Below are positions 47,094 through 55,673 of a DNA stretch of 56,572 nt, piece after piece (positions within the stretch are counted from its first letter, which is position 1; each line of letters begins with the position of its first letter). Made by a program: the position numbers and the translations under genes. Source of the DNA: Oscillospiraceae bacterium (lineage in GTDB: Bacteria > Bacillota > Clostridia > Oscillospirales > Acutalibacteraceae); assembly GCA_028697255.1 (NCBI GenBank), contig JAQVFM010000005.1:1-56572 (forward strand). The letters are read 5' to 3'. Below the pieces are notes generated by a model. That model saw only the letters and a program-made list of their open reading frames with translations, was not told the DNA's origin and ran no database searches.

Positions 47094-48527
47094 TTAAGAA
47101 AGCTGGCGGGTATCAGGTGGGGCTACAGGCAGTGTTATGATAATTGTTGTCCCAACACCCTCTTCGCTGTCAATCTCTATTCGTCCTTTATGACGGCGAA
47201 TAATCTCATCGGCAAGTGCAAGACCTATTCCCGAGCCCGGCCGGCTTCGGTTACCCTTATAAAATTTCTTTTTTACATTCGGCAAATCTTCTTTTGAGAT
47301 ACCAACACCGGTATCACTTATTACAACCTGCACAACACTTCCCATATCAGCGGTTTCAATGCGTATTAGACCGCCCGGGTTAGAGTATTTGATTGCATTG
47401 TCTAAAACATTAATAAACACCTGTTTAAGCCTGTCATTGTCGCCTAATACCGGAGGTAAAGACTCGGGCTCTATATAAATGACTTCAAGCCCCTCGCGCG
47501 CCGCCCTGTCTCGGAAAAGCACCACTGCCTCGCCCAGCTCTGCCGATATGTCTACATACGAAAATTTTACCACAAGATGGCCTCCCTGCATGCGTGAAAA
47601 ATCAAGCAGCTCTTCAACAATGCCTGAAAGACGTTCAACTTCTTTTTCAATTACTTCAAGGCCTTTATGTGTCATTTGCTCGTCCGAAAAACCGGTTTGC
47701 CGCAGTGTTTCGGACCATCCCTTAATTGCCGTAAGCGGGGTACGCAGCTCATGCGACACCGATGATATAAAGTCATTTTTCATTTGCTCGGCAGCCGAAA
47801 TTTCGCCTGCCATATAATTTATCGTATCGCAAAGCTCGCCAATTTCGTCGTCTGTATTTTTTTCAATGCGGTAGTTATAGTCGCCCAGTGCAATGCGCCG
47901 AGCCGCCCGGTTGATTTCTGCAACCGGGTGGACTATTGTGCTGACGAAATACGAGCTCATAACAATCACTAAAAAAAGCACAACGGTACTTATTAAAATC
48001 ACAATTCCAAGAAAAATAAAAATCTGCCTATCAATCTGGGCCAGCGACGTTACATATCTAATACCGCCGTACACCACTCCTTCGGTGCTGCGCAAAGCAA
48101 TCGTCATTGACATAACATGTTCGCCTGTGCTGCTTTTGCCTATCCAATTGGCACGATAGTTATTTGACTGAGCAGCTTTTAAATAATCCGGCATAACCGT
48201 ACTGTCCGATGCAAACCCGGTTGATGAAACCGTTACCGCTCCTGAACTGTTTAGCACCTGAAGTTCAAGCTTCTCCTTGTCCTCAAAGCTTTCTACAAGT
48301 TCACGTGCTAATCTGTTTAAGTTGAGCACAGACGGGTTTAAAGTATTTATTTGTCTGAATAACGACTCTATAGTATCGATGCGGGATGAAAGCGAGTATT
48401 CTACACTTTTATAGTAATATGAGCGTATAGAAAGCAAAAATGCAAAACCGAAAACTAACAGCAGCAGCATTATTATGCCGACGCTGTTAACCATCCATCT
48501 TCGCGTAATGCTGGCTTTACGCTTCAT
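47094..48527 (-). CDS. Sensor histidine kinase
   Basis: A 477-residue class I kinase. TM1 is about 12-34 and TM2 about 168-195, enclosing an extracellular sensor domain of about 130 residues with no family I can name. HAMP is about 195-248. The phosphoacceptor is His259 in SVSHELRTPLTAIKGW. HATPase follows with N-box DNAIKYSNPGG, DTGVGIS and GSGIGLALA. It is encoded 42 bases after the response regulator, its likely partner. Confidence 0.93.
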   Translation of the reverse strand: MKRKASITRRWMVNSVGIIMLLLLVFGFAFLLSIRSYYYKSVEYSLSSRIDTIESLFRQINTLNPSVLNLNRLARELVESFEDKEKLELQVLNSSGAVTVSSTGFASDSTVMPDYLKAAQSNNYRANWIGKSSTGEHVMSMTIALRSTEGVVYGGIRYVTSLAQIDRQIFIFLGIVILISTVVLFLVIVMSSYFVSTIVHPVAEINRAARRIALGDYNYRIEKNTDDEIGELCDTINYMAGEISAAEQMKNDFISSVSHELRTPLTAIKGWSETLRQTGFSDEQMTHKGLEVIEKEVERLSGIVEELLDFSRMQGGHLVVKFSYVDISAELGEAVVLFRDRAAREGLEVIYIEPESLPPVLGDNDRLKQVFINVLDNAIKYSNPGGLIRIETADMGSVVQVVISDTGVGISKEDLPNVKKKFYKGNRSRPGSGIGLALADEIIRRHKGRIEIDSEEGVGTTIIITLPVAPPDTRQLS

Positions 48528-48569
48528 ATCTTACCTCCGTCATCTTATATTTTACAAAATTATGTGCCG

Positions 48570-49271
48570 TTAACCTGCCCATTTATACCCGAGTCCCCAC
48601 ACCGTCAGTATATGTTGGGGATTTGAGGGGTCATCCTCAATCTTCATTCGCAAACGCCGAATGTTGACATCCACAATTTTTTCCTCTCCAAAATAATCCT
48701 CGCCCCACACCCGATTGAGAATATCTGTGCGGCTTAATGCTTTATTGGGATTGGTAAAAAAGTATTCAATTATTTGAAACTCTACTTGTGTAAGCTCCAC
48801 AGGCTGCCCGTGCTTTAGCAGTGTACGATTGCGTAGATTTAAAACAAAATCACCACTTGTAATCTTATCAAGATAGTTTGCCTGTTCACGGGATCGTGCG
48901 GAAACAACGCGCCGGTACAGTGCATCGACACGTGCTATAAGCTCGGACGGGCTGAACGGCTTGGTTACATAATCATCAGCACCCATCATCAGCCCGCCTA
49001 CTTTCTCCATTTCCTGGGTGCGTGCAGATAAAATAATAATACCCAGCGTATCGCTTTGCTCGCGCAGTTTGCGACACACTGCAAACCCGTCAATACCGGG
49101 CAGCATAATATCAAGCAGCGCCACGTCCACTTCACCCTTATGTTCGTCGTAAAGGCGCAGAGCCTCCTCGCCCGAATCCGCTTCGAGCACATCATAGCCC
49201 GATCGTTTGAGGTTTATTACCACAAATTCGCGTATTGAGCTTTCATCCTCGCAGACTAAAACCCTTTTCAT
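48570..49271 (-). CDS. OmpR/PhoB family response regulator
   Basis: A 233-residue DNA-binding response regulator. The receiver domain has the acidic pair at Glu8-Asp9, phosphoacceptor Asp54 in LLDIMLPG and Lys104 in VTKPFSP. The C-terminal winged helix (about 130-230) includes LNRVWGEDYFGEEKIVDVNIRRLR. The ATG at 49271 follows GGGGTGATATT. It is the middle gene of a lipoprotein, regulator and kinase group. Regulated genes cannot be told. Confidence 0.94.
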   Translation of the reverse strand: MKRVLVCEDESSIREFVVINLKRSGYDVLEADSGEEALRLYDEHKGEVDVALLDIMLPGIDGFAVCRKLREQSDTLGIIILSARTQEMEKVGGLMMGADDYVTKPFSPSELIARVDALYRRVVSARSREQANYLDKITSGDFVLNLRNRTLLKHGQPVELTQVEFQIIEYFFTNPNKALSRTDILNRVWGEDYFGEEKIVDVNIRRLRMKIEDDPSNPQHILTVWGLGYKWAG

Positions 49272-49306
49272 AATATCACCCCATAGCTTTCTGCCAGACG
49301 GCATTA

Positions 49307-50695
49307 TTATTGTAATAAAGAGAACATATATCGTAGGCGCTCCATGCTCAAGCTGAATGGCTTTTCGGGCGAAATCCAGGCATAAAAACGAACATTTCCG
49401 ACAGTCTCAAACTCACTGAGTTCGGGCGCTCCATCCTCAGCGGATAATACGTTATCGCCTGCTTCAGTTTGAGTTGGTTCCGTCCCGAAAACCGCCTTAA
49501 GCATTAAAAACGGTTTATTTTCAGATCCTATTACTAAAGAATAGAGGGTTAGCGTATGTGATTGCATATCGTAAGAAAGCGTGAACTGACCTTCCCATGA
49601 CTTATCAATCAATAGGGAATAATTATCGGTCATGTTGATGATACAAGAAAATTTTTCTTTAGTTTGATTCGTAGCGATATCAAAGCCTTCCCATCTTGTA
49701 AACCATATTTTATCTTTGTCTGACTGTGAATAACCCGTCAGGTTTCTAATTATTGGCCATTCAATTGTACCATCGCCGTCCAAATCCATTGAGGGCAGTA
49801 GCGCTTTTCGGTATGATGTTGTATTTGCATTTTTTTCCTTGTTATAAAAGGGCGCGCAAAGCTGTTTTCCGTCCCAATACACAAGCTCTGTCACTAAACT
49901 GTCCGTATCCTTAATACCGTCGGCATAAACGCCCCTAAGATTGTTGCCAAGCTCGGCTATTTGCACGGTGGAAAACTGCTGTATATACCCATCCAGCCGT
50001 GTAGAGCCAAGCTCAACAAGTGAAGTTTGTCCGGTTATACTGTCTATGCCGGTTGTTAAAAGCTTTGCGGTTGTAATGTTTTCTGCTGAGTTAGCATGCA
50101 AAACCATAACACAGTCATTGCTTAGATTTGTCAGCTTGCCCACAATAAATTCGGTATATAAATCTGTGTGCCTTTCGATTAATCGGTCACCGCTTACCAA
50201 ATACATAACCAGCTGCTTGTCGCGTAAATTGTCCATGTTCCAGCCGGTCAGCACTTCCAAAATACCATCGGAGTCTAAATCGGCAAACTGCACACGTTCA
50301 ATATTTGTGCTGGCGCCCTCGATATCGCAGACAGACTGCCAGCCGGTTTCGAGCTTTCTAAGAAAATTAAGATTTATTTTACTGCCTTCAATGCCCCTGC
50401 GATAAAAAACAATAGCTTCGTCTACACCGTCGTTATCCAAATCCTTTATTACAAAGGCTGAGCGGTATTCACCGGAATTAGGATATTTAAGAACATAGCC
50501 ACCCGGAGCACCGGGCGCATTTTTTTGCTGTGTACTGTTGATATATTCATCAAGCGCCTGTTGAATTTTTTGCTGCTCGCCGGCCGGGCGCGGAGGGCGC
50601 AGCAAAGCCTCTACATCCATGCCAATGCTGCAGCCTGTAAGCATCAATACTACCTGCATAGCAAGCACAAAGAAAATTAATGTCCTAATACGCAT
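49307..50695 (-). CDS. Lipoprotein with FG-GAP/VCBS-like repeats
   Basis: A 462-residue predicted lipoprotein. The signal peptide ends at the lipobox LTGC, with Cys22 to be lipidated. Three DxDxDG-type calcium-loop motifs, DLDNDGVDEA, DLDSDGILEV and DLDGDGTIEW, lie about 95, 145 and 305 and resemble FG-GAP/VCBS blades, so a beta-propeller outside the membrane is likely. Its position directly upstream of the regulator and kinase (stop at 49307, next start at 49271) suggests an extracytoplasmic partner or sensor accessory. That role is inference. Confidence 0.85.
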   Translation of the reverse strand: MRIRTLIFFVLAMQVVLMLTGCSIGMDVEALLRPPRPAGEQQKIQQALDEYINSTQQKNAPGAPGGYVLKYPNSGEYRSAFVIKDLDNDGVDEAIVFYRRGIEGSKINLNFLRKLETGWQSVCDIEGASTNIERVQFADLDSDGILEVLTGWNMDNLRDKQLVMYLVSGDRLIERHTDLYTEFIVGKLTNLSNDCVMVLHANSAENITTAKLLTTGIDSITGQTSLVELGSTRLDGYIQQFSTVQIAELGNNLRGVYADGIKDTDSLVTELVYWDGKQLCAPFYNKEKNANTTSYRKALLPSMDLDGDGTIEWPIIRNLTGYSQSDKDKIWFTRWEGFDIATNQTKEKFSCIINMTDNYSLLIDKSWEGQFTLSYDMQSHTLTLYSLVIGSENKPFLMLKAVFGTEPTQTEAGDNVLSAEDGAPELSEFETVGNVRFYAWISPEKPFSLSMERLRYMFSLLQ

Positions 50696-50785
50696 GACTT
50701 ATACCCACATCATTTCCGCTATTATAATCAAAACTTTACACGTTATCTTTTCACAAACCCGCATTATTGCATATACTATTAGAAT

Positions 50786-50814
50786 ATTATACAGCTCTTT
50801 AAAGACTCTTTCAA
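50786..50814 (-). promoter_or_regulatory. Promoter of the lipoprotein-regulator-kinase operon
   Basis: On the minus strand TTGAAA (50814-50809), a 17-base spacer and TATAAT (50791-50786), about 90 bases upstream of the lipoprotein start. Confidence 0.75.
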
Positions 50815-51002
50815 TCAAAAAAATAAAACATGCAATATCTGTAACAAAAAATTGATCAAAAAAGTAAATATTAGTTTTTCATTGGATTATTTAGTGCCGA
50901 GAAAATCCGGTTTTAATAAATTCCTTATAAAAACATATTTAACTTTTTTTTTAGCTTGTTTTGTTATATAATACAATAGCGGTATTGCTTTTCAAAAAAA
51001 GT

Positions 51003-51098
51003 ATGCACAAACGATCACAGATGACCCATGCTTTTTGTTATTACACCAAGTGCGCTCAATATATTTTGTAGGGGCGAACTGTGTTCGCCCGCAAATAG
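51003..51098. repeat. Dispersed intergenic element, copy 2
   Basis: Contains ATGCACAAACGATCACAG, a CTCAATATATTTTGTAGGGG core and GCGAACTGTGTTCGCCCGCAA. It matches the layout of the copies at 3112 and 52966. It lies just upstream of pyk. Confidence 0.7.
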
Positions 51099-51155
51099 AC
51101 AACAAAAAGTAATTAGATAATAGTAGTATAAATATGGAAAGGGTAATTTAATTTT

Positions 51156-52916
51156 ATGAGAAAAACGAAAATAATCTGCACATTGGGACCATCTACCGAC
51201 GACCTGGCAGTATTGCGTGAAATGATGATGTCCGGTATGGATGTTGCGCGCATCAATATGTCGCATCAGGATCATACCACACATCTTTTACGTGTTAATA
51301 TGGTAAAAAAATTGCGTCGGGAGCTTGGTCTTCCCATCGCAATTTTAATAGATACAAAAGGACCTGAAATAAGACTGGGAGAATTTAAAGAAAAAACCGA
51401 GCTTATTAAAGGCGAGATCTTTACTTTAACAACAGAATCTGTTATCGGTAACCGTAACAGGGCTTTTATTAGCTATTCTGGATTACCAAATGACGTGTCG
51501 GTTGGCGACACAATATTAATTGATGACGGCTTGATTGAGCTACGCGTTAAAAGCAAGACGGCAACTGAAATAAACTGCGTCGTTATAAACGGCGGAGTTG
51601 TGTCGTCTAACAAGGGTATAAATGTGCCCGGGGTAGGGCTATCTATACCGTTTATGAGTGAATGCGACCGCCAGGATATCCGTTTTGCATGTGAAGTACA
51701 GGCTGATTTTATTGCTGCGTCGTTTACGCGTCGTACTGACGATGTTTTGCAAATCCGACAAGAGCTCGAACGCAATAACAATCATACAATTCGCGTCATA
51801 GCAAAAATAGAAAATACCGAAGGCGTAGAAAATATTGATGACATTATCAGGGTGTCGGACGGCATTATGATTGCGCGCGGAGATATGGGTGTCGAAATAG
51901 AGTTTGAAAAACTGCCAAGTATACAAAAGACATTGATACAAAAAGGATATAATTCCGGCTTGCAGGTCATAACGGCAACACAGATGCTGGATTCCATGAT
52001 TAAAAACCCGCGCCCCACAAGAGCTGAAACTACCGATGTTGCAAATGCAATATACGACGGAACCAGTGCAATTATGTTGTCGGGCGAGACGGCTGCGGGT
52101 GCATATCCCGTTGAGGCACTTAAGACAATGGCGCGTATTGCCCGCCAAACAGAGCAGGATATAAATTATAAAAAACGTTTTGCGGTAAGAGACTTTGAGA
52201 TAACACAAAATGTTACCAATGCCATCTCCCACGCTACCGTTACCACTGCGCATGATTTGGGTGCCGCTGCAATACTCACGGTTACAAAATCAGGCGCAAC
52301 GGCACGTATGATATCAAAATTCCGGCCGGCCTGTCCGATTATATGCTGTACGCCGAGTGAGTCAACTCTTCGTCAGATGAATCTGTCTTGGGGTGTTACA
52401 CCCGTTTTGACAGAGGAAAAAGAGACAATGGACGAGCTTTTTGATCATGCGGCCGATAGGGCCACGCAAGCCGGCTTGCTGTCAAGCGGTGATTTGGTTG
52501 TAATTACCGCAGGTGCACCGCTGGGCATATCCGGAACCACCAACCTTCTTAAGGTACATCTTGTCGGAAACATACTGGTTTCGGGTAAGAGCGCAACAAA
52601 TTATTCTGTGTGCGGAAATCTTTGCGTTGCCAAAAACGAAGATGAGGCTAAGAAGAAATTCAGGCCGGGGGATATCCTTGTTATACCACAAACAAGCAAT
52701 AATATTTTTGATATTCTGCGTGAGGCGGCCGGATTTGTTACCGAGGTACCCGGCCTTAACACCCATGCCGCAATTGTCGGAATGGCGCTCGAAAAACCGG
52801 TGATTGTGGGGGCGCAGGGGGCGACGAGCATACTTAAAAGCGGCACAACGGTTACCTTGGATGCCGAGCGGGGCGCTGTTATTTCCGGCGGGACATGTGA
52901 TGGTAGTCGGCGGTAG
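51156..52916 (+). CDS. pyk: Pyruvate kinase with C-terminal PEP-utiliser domain
   Basis: Last ATP-forming step of glycolysis, from PEP to pyruvate. The 586 residues give a TIM-barrel plus B domain, with catalytic segment RVIAKIENTEGVENIDDI and the K/Mg site MIARGDMGVEI. An extra C-terminal domain (about 480-586) resembles the phosphohistidine swivelling domain of PEP synthase, with GLNTHAAIVGMALEKPVIVG. This extended form is usual in Firmicutes. The gene stands alone. PEP is also the precursor of the phosphonate pathway encoded at 562. Confidence 0.96.
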   Translation: MRKTKIICTLGPSTDDLAVLREMMMSGMDVARINMSHQDHTTHLLRVNMVKKLRRELGLPIAILIDTKGPEIRLGEFKEKTELIKGEIFTLTTESVIGNRNRAFISYSGLPNDVSVGDTILIDDGLIELRVKSKTATEINCVVINGGVVSSNKGINVPGVGLSIPFMSECDRQDIRFACEVQADFIAASFTRRTDDVLQIRQELERNNNHTIRVIAKIENTEGVENIDDIIRVSDGIMIARGDMGVEIEFEKLPSIQKTLIQKGYNSGLQVITATQMLDSMIKNPRPTRAETTDVANAIYDGTSAIMLSGETAAGAYPVEALKTMARIARQTEQDINYKKRFAVRDFEITQNVTNAISHATVTTAHDLGAAAILTVTKSGATARMISKFRPACPIICCTPSESTLRQMNLSWGVTPVLTEEKETMDELFDHAADRATQAGLLSSGDLVVITAGAPLGISGTTNLLKVHLVGNILVSGKSATNYSVCGNLCVAKNEDEAKKKFRPGDILVIPQTSNNIFDILREAAGFVTEVPGLNTHAAIVGMALEKPVIVGAQGATSILKSGTTVTLDAERGAVISGGTCDGSRR

Positions 52917-52965
52917 GGCGTGCAAAAAAATTCCTCATAAATTAGTTTAGACATTACCCAATTGC

Positions 52966-53067
52966 GTAATGCACAAGCGAACACAGGTCTTTGCTACAAG
53001 CTGTGGTTACACTAAAAGCGCACTCAACATATTGTAGGGAGTGAACTGTGTTCGCCCGCAATCGGAT
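52966..53067. repeat. Dispersed intergenic element, copy 3
   Basis: Contains TAATGCACAAGCGAACACAG, GCTACAAGCTG, then GCGCACTCAACATATTGTAG and GGGAGTGAACTGTGTTCGCC CGCAATCGG. It shares order and sequence with copies 1 and 2. It lies between convergent pyk and the superoxide dismutase gene. Confidence 0.75.
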
Positions 53068-53078
53068 ATTAGTATAAA

Positions 53079-53576
53079 TTAGGCCTTGCGTATGGCGCCG
53101 CAGGCGATTTTGGAGCCTGATGCACCTGCCGGCTGTGTTCTGAAATCATCCGGGTCGCTATGTATTACGACGGTGCGTCCGGTGACTTCTGCAGGAGTAA
53201 AGCGGTTTGTATAAAAGCAATAATACGCAAAACCGTTGTTGGAGAACAGGGGAGGCAGGTCTCCCGCGTGAAGCGGATGCGGCTTGTTGTCCGGATTATA
53301 GTGGCCGCCGGTATCTGCAAAGGGGTCAGCTTGATTTCCCGTACAGAAGCCGCCCTCATGGATGTGCATAGCAAAAATGCCGCTTTTTGAGTTTTGCGGT
53401 AATCCGTGAATTTCAGCGGTTACAAGTGAACCACCTGGTACAGGATAAATATTTACTGTTCCTCGGATCGACCGATGCTTTGCGTCTCCCCTTACCGATG
53501 CACGTGCTGTCGGTTGTGTGTTTAACAAAATACGAGCAAAAGGCCGAATTGCCGGCCCTTGATATGAGTTATGCAT
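53079..53576 (-). CDS. Cu/Zn superoxide dismutase family protein
   Basis: About 165 residues of the SodC family. The metal ligands are all kept: HIH, GGHYNP, KPHP, LHAGD and VVIHSDPDDF, with Cys in GGFCTG and SKIACG for the conserved disulphide. The zinc loop is short, as in other Gram-positive members. There is no signal peptide, so a cytoplasmic place or export by another route must be assumed, which is odd for this enzyme. The start at 53576 (MHNSYQG) has AAAGG upstream. An ATG at 53618 would add 14 residues but has a poor site. Confidence 0.85.
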   Translation of the reverse strand: MHNSYQGPAIRPFARILLNTQPTARASVRGDAKHRSIRGTVNIYPVPGGSLVTAEIHGLPQNSKSGIFAMHIHEGGFCTGNQADPFADTGGHYNPDNKPHPLHAGDLPPLFSNNGFAYYCFYTNRFTPAEVTGRTVVIHSDPDDFRTQPAGASGSKIACGAIRKA

Positions 53577-53637
53577 AAAACCTCTGCCTTTCACTAAGAT
53601 TGTCTTATACTGTTTCATTTATCCATTTTATGCTGGA

Positions 53638-53666
53638 TTGGCAGTACGTGACAATTCATATATAAT
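53638..53666 (+). promoter_or_regulatory. Promoter of the AraC-family gene
   Basis: TTGGCA (53638-53643), a 17-base spacer and perfect TATAAT (53661-53666), 37 bases before the ATG. Confidence 0.8.
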
Positions 53667-53702
53667 TGAATTGGTATTTGTAGAGTAAAGGATGTTAATT
53701 TT

Positions 53703-54575
53703 ATGGTGCTTCGCGACAAAAACGGTTCGGTATTAATGTCAATTGACGATCATACACTTGATAATACATATCGCGCAGCTGATCATACCCATCACGCACT
53801 GGAAATTTCGTGTGTTGTTGACGGCGCCGGCTGTTACCGTATCGGGGACAGCAGCTATGACCTAAAACCGGGCGATGTAATTATCATTAACAATACCGAA
53901 CCTCACAAACTCGTCCTTAACGAGACCGAAGGTTTTCGTCATATTGTGATTCATTTCGATCCCTCTTTTATCTGGAATTCGCTGTCAAACGATATTGATT
54001 ATAACTTTTTGCTTGTGTTTTATGAGCGTGGTCCAAACTTTTCCCACCGGCTCGATCGCAACAACCCTGCCACGGTTCGTGTTTTTAACCTGATTTTAGA
54101 AATTCTTGATGAATATAAAGAGCGCCGTCTTTGCTATGAGCTCATAGTTAAAATTAAGCTGCAAACAATATTTACCGAGATAATTCGAAATTACGATTAT
54201 ATTGACAGAAACAAGGTTGTAAAGCCTCTGTCTGGCGAGGATATTCTTCACCTCAACACTGTGATACGTTACATTGACAGCAATCTTGACGCCGATTTAC
54301 GGCTATCTGAGTTATCGGCACTTGTGCATATAAGCCCGGCATATTTTTCGACGCTGTTCAAACGCTTTAATGGAGTTTCTCCCGTTGAATATATAATTCA
54401 CAGACGCGTTCAGCGTGCAATAGAGCTTATTCGTACTACTCAAATGAATCTTACCGAAATAGCAATGGCTTGCGGGTTTAATAACGGTACAAACTTTTAT
54501 AAGGCTTTTCGTAAGGTGACGGGACGAACGCCTGCGTCTTATCGACGCTGTAAAAATAAGGCTATCGAAAAATAG
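53703..54575 (+). CDS. AraC family transcription regulator
   Basis: A 290-residue regulator. The N-terminal cupin (about 10-150) has THHALEISCVVDGAGCYRIG and LKPGDVIIINNTEPH, the usual ligand-binding fold. The C-terminal double HTH (about 180-285) includes SPAYFSTLFKRFNGVSPVEY and LTEIAMACGFNNGTNFYKAFRKVTGRTP. It probably controls the two sugar-metabolism genes just downstream on the same strand, as is common. The effector is unknown. Confidence 0.92.
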   Translation: MVLRDKNGSVLMSIDDHTLDNTYRAADHTHHALEISCVVDGAGCYRIGDSSYDLKPGDVIIINNTEPHKLVLNETEGFRHIVIHFDPSFIWNSLSNDIDYNFLLVFYERGPNFSHRLDRNNPATVRVFNLILEILDEYKERRLCYELIVKIKLQTIFTEIIRNYDYIDRNKVVKPLSGEDILHLNTVIRYIDSNLDADLRLSELSALVHISPAYFSTLFKRFNGVSPVEYIIHRRVQRAIELIRTTQMNLTEIAMACGFNNGTNFYKAFRKVTGRTPASYRRCKNKAIEK

Positions 54576-54673
54576 TTTAGTAAATCTATTATAAAAGTTG
54601 CTGATATATAAATAAAAGAAGGTATAATTAAAACATATACTATAAATAAAACATAAGAACGGAGGGTCATTAG

Positions 54674-55639
54674 ATGAAACTCAGTGTATTGACAGTTCCG
54701 CTTCAGAAAATGCCTGCCGAAGAGGCATTTAAATATTTAAGCGGACTTGGTGTTGAGCAGGTGGAAATCGGCACCGGCGGTTATACAAACGACAGCCACT
54801 TAAAGCCGGAAACATATCTGAATGATGACAAAAAAATAGACGAGTACAAAAAGATGCTCGATTCCTACAACCTTGAAATCAGTGCATTGTCGTGCCACGG
54901 CAATCCCGTTCACCCAAACAAGCAAATTGCCGCAGAGTATCACAGGGTTTTTGTAGATACATGCAAACTCGCTCAAAAACTCGGTGTTAAAACCATAGTA
55001 ACTTTTTCGGGGTGCCCGGGCGACTGTGAGCAGTCAAAGCGTCCCAACTGGGTGACTTGTGCATGGCCATCAGATTATAGTGAGATTCTTGAATATCAGT
55101 GGAATGATGTTTTAATTCCATATTGGAAAAAAGCCGCCGATATAGCAGATTCCTTTGGCGTTGAAAAAGTTGCATTTGAGATGCATCCCGGGTTTTGCGT
55201 GTATAATCCACGCACACTTCTGCGTCTTCGTAAAGCGGTGGGCAATATTTTGGGCGCCAATTTTGATCCAAGCCATTTAATTTGGCAGGGTATGGATCCT
55301 GTTGCTGCATTGCACGAGCTTGAAGGTGCTGTATACCATTTCCACGCTAAGGATACTGCAATCGACAAATATAATACTGCCAAAAACGGCGTTCTTGACA
55401 CGCAATCATTTGAAAATATGATAGACAGAAGCTGGGTGTTCAGAACAATTGGTTATGGTACTGACGTAAAGCTGTGGAAAGACATGATATCAGCATTACG
55501 CCAAATTGGGTATGACGGAGCAATCAGCATAGAACACGAGGATGGTCTGATGTCGCCGCGCGAAGGGCTTGAAAAGGCGATATCCTTCATTAAAGATATT
55601 TTAATAAAAGAGCAGCCGGGCGCGATGTGGTGGTCGTAA
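54674..55639 (+). CDS. Sugar phosphate isomerase/epimerase-like TIM-barrel protein
   Basis: A 321-residue protein of the xylose isomerase-like barrel superfamily, with motifs LSCHGNPVHP, VAFEMHPGFCVYN (Glu and His), NFDPSHLIWQG (Asp and His), HFHAKDT (His) and SIEHED (Glu), which together form a divalent-metal site. Such proteins act on sugars or inositols in catabolic clusters. The substrate cannot be told. CGGAGGGTC lies upstream. It is followed by a Gfo/Idh oxidoreductase, a frequent partner. Confidence 0.9.
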   Translation: MKLSVLTVPLQKMPAEEAFKYLSGLGVEQVEIGTGGYTNDSHLKPETYLNDDKKIDEYKKMLDSYNLEISALSCHGNPVHPNKQIAAEYHRVFVDTCKLAQKLGVKTIVTFSGCPGDCEQSKRPNWVTCAWPSDYSEILEYQWNDVLIPYWKKAADIADSFGVEKVAFEMHPGFCVYNPRTLLRLRKAVGNILGANFDPSHLIWQGMDPVAALHELEGAVYHFHAKDTAIDKYNTAKNGVLDTQSFENMIDRSWVFRTIGYGTDVKLWKDMISALRQIGYDGAISIEHEDGLMSPREGLEKAISFIKDILIKEQPGAMWWS

Positions 55640-55673
55640 CCGGATAGATCAACAGAAAGGCTTGAAAAATTTT

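Larger units (their letters stand above)
50696..51155. other. Divergent region between the lipoprotein gene and pyk
   Basis: No protein gene is supported in these 460 bases. It holds the minus-strand lipoprotein promoter (50786-50814), a TATAAT at 50967-50972 with only a poor upstream box that may serve pyk, and a copy of the dispersed element at 51003-51098. Confidence 0.6.
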
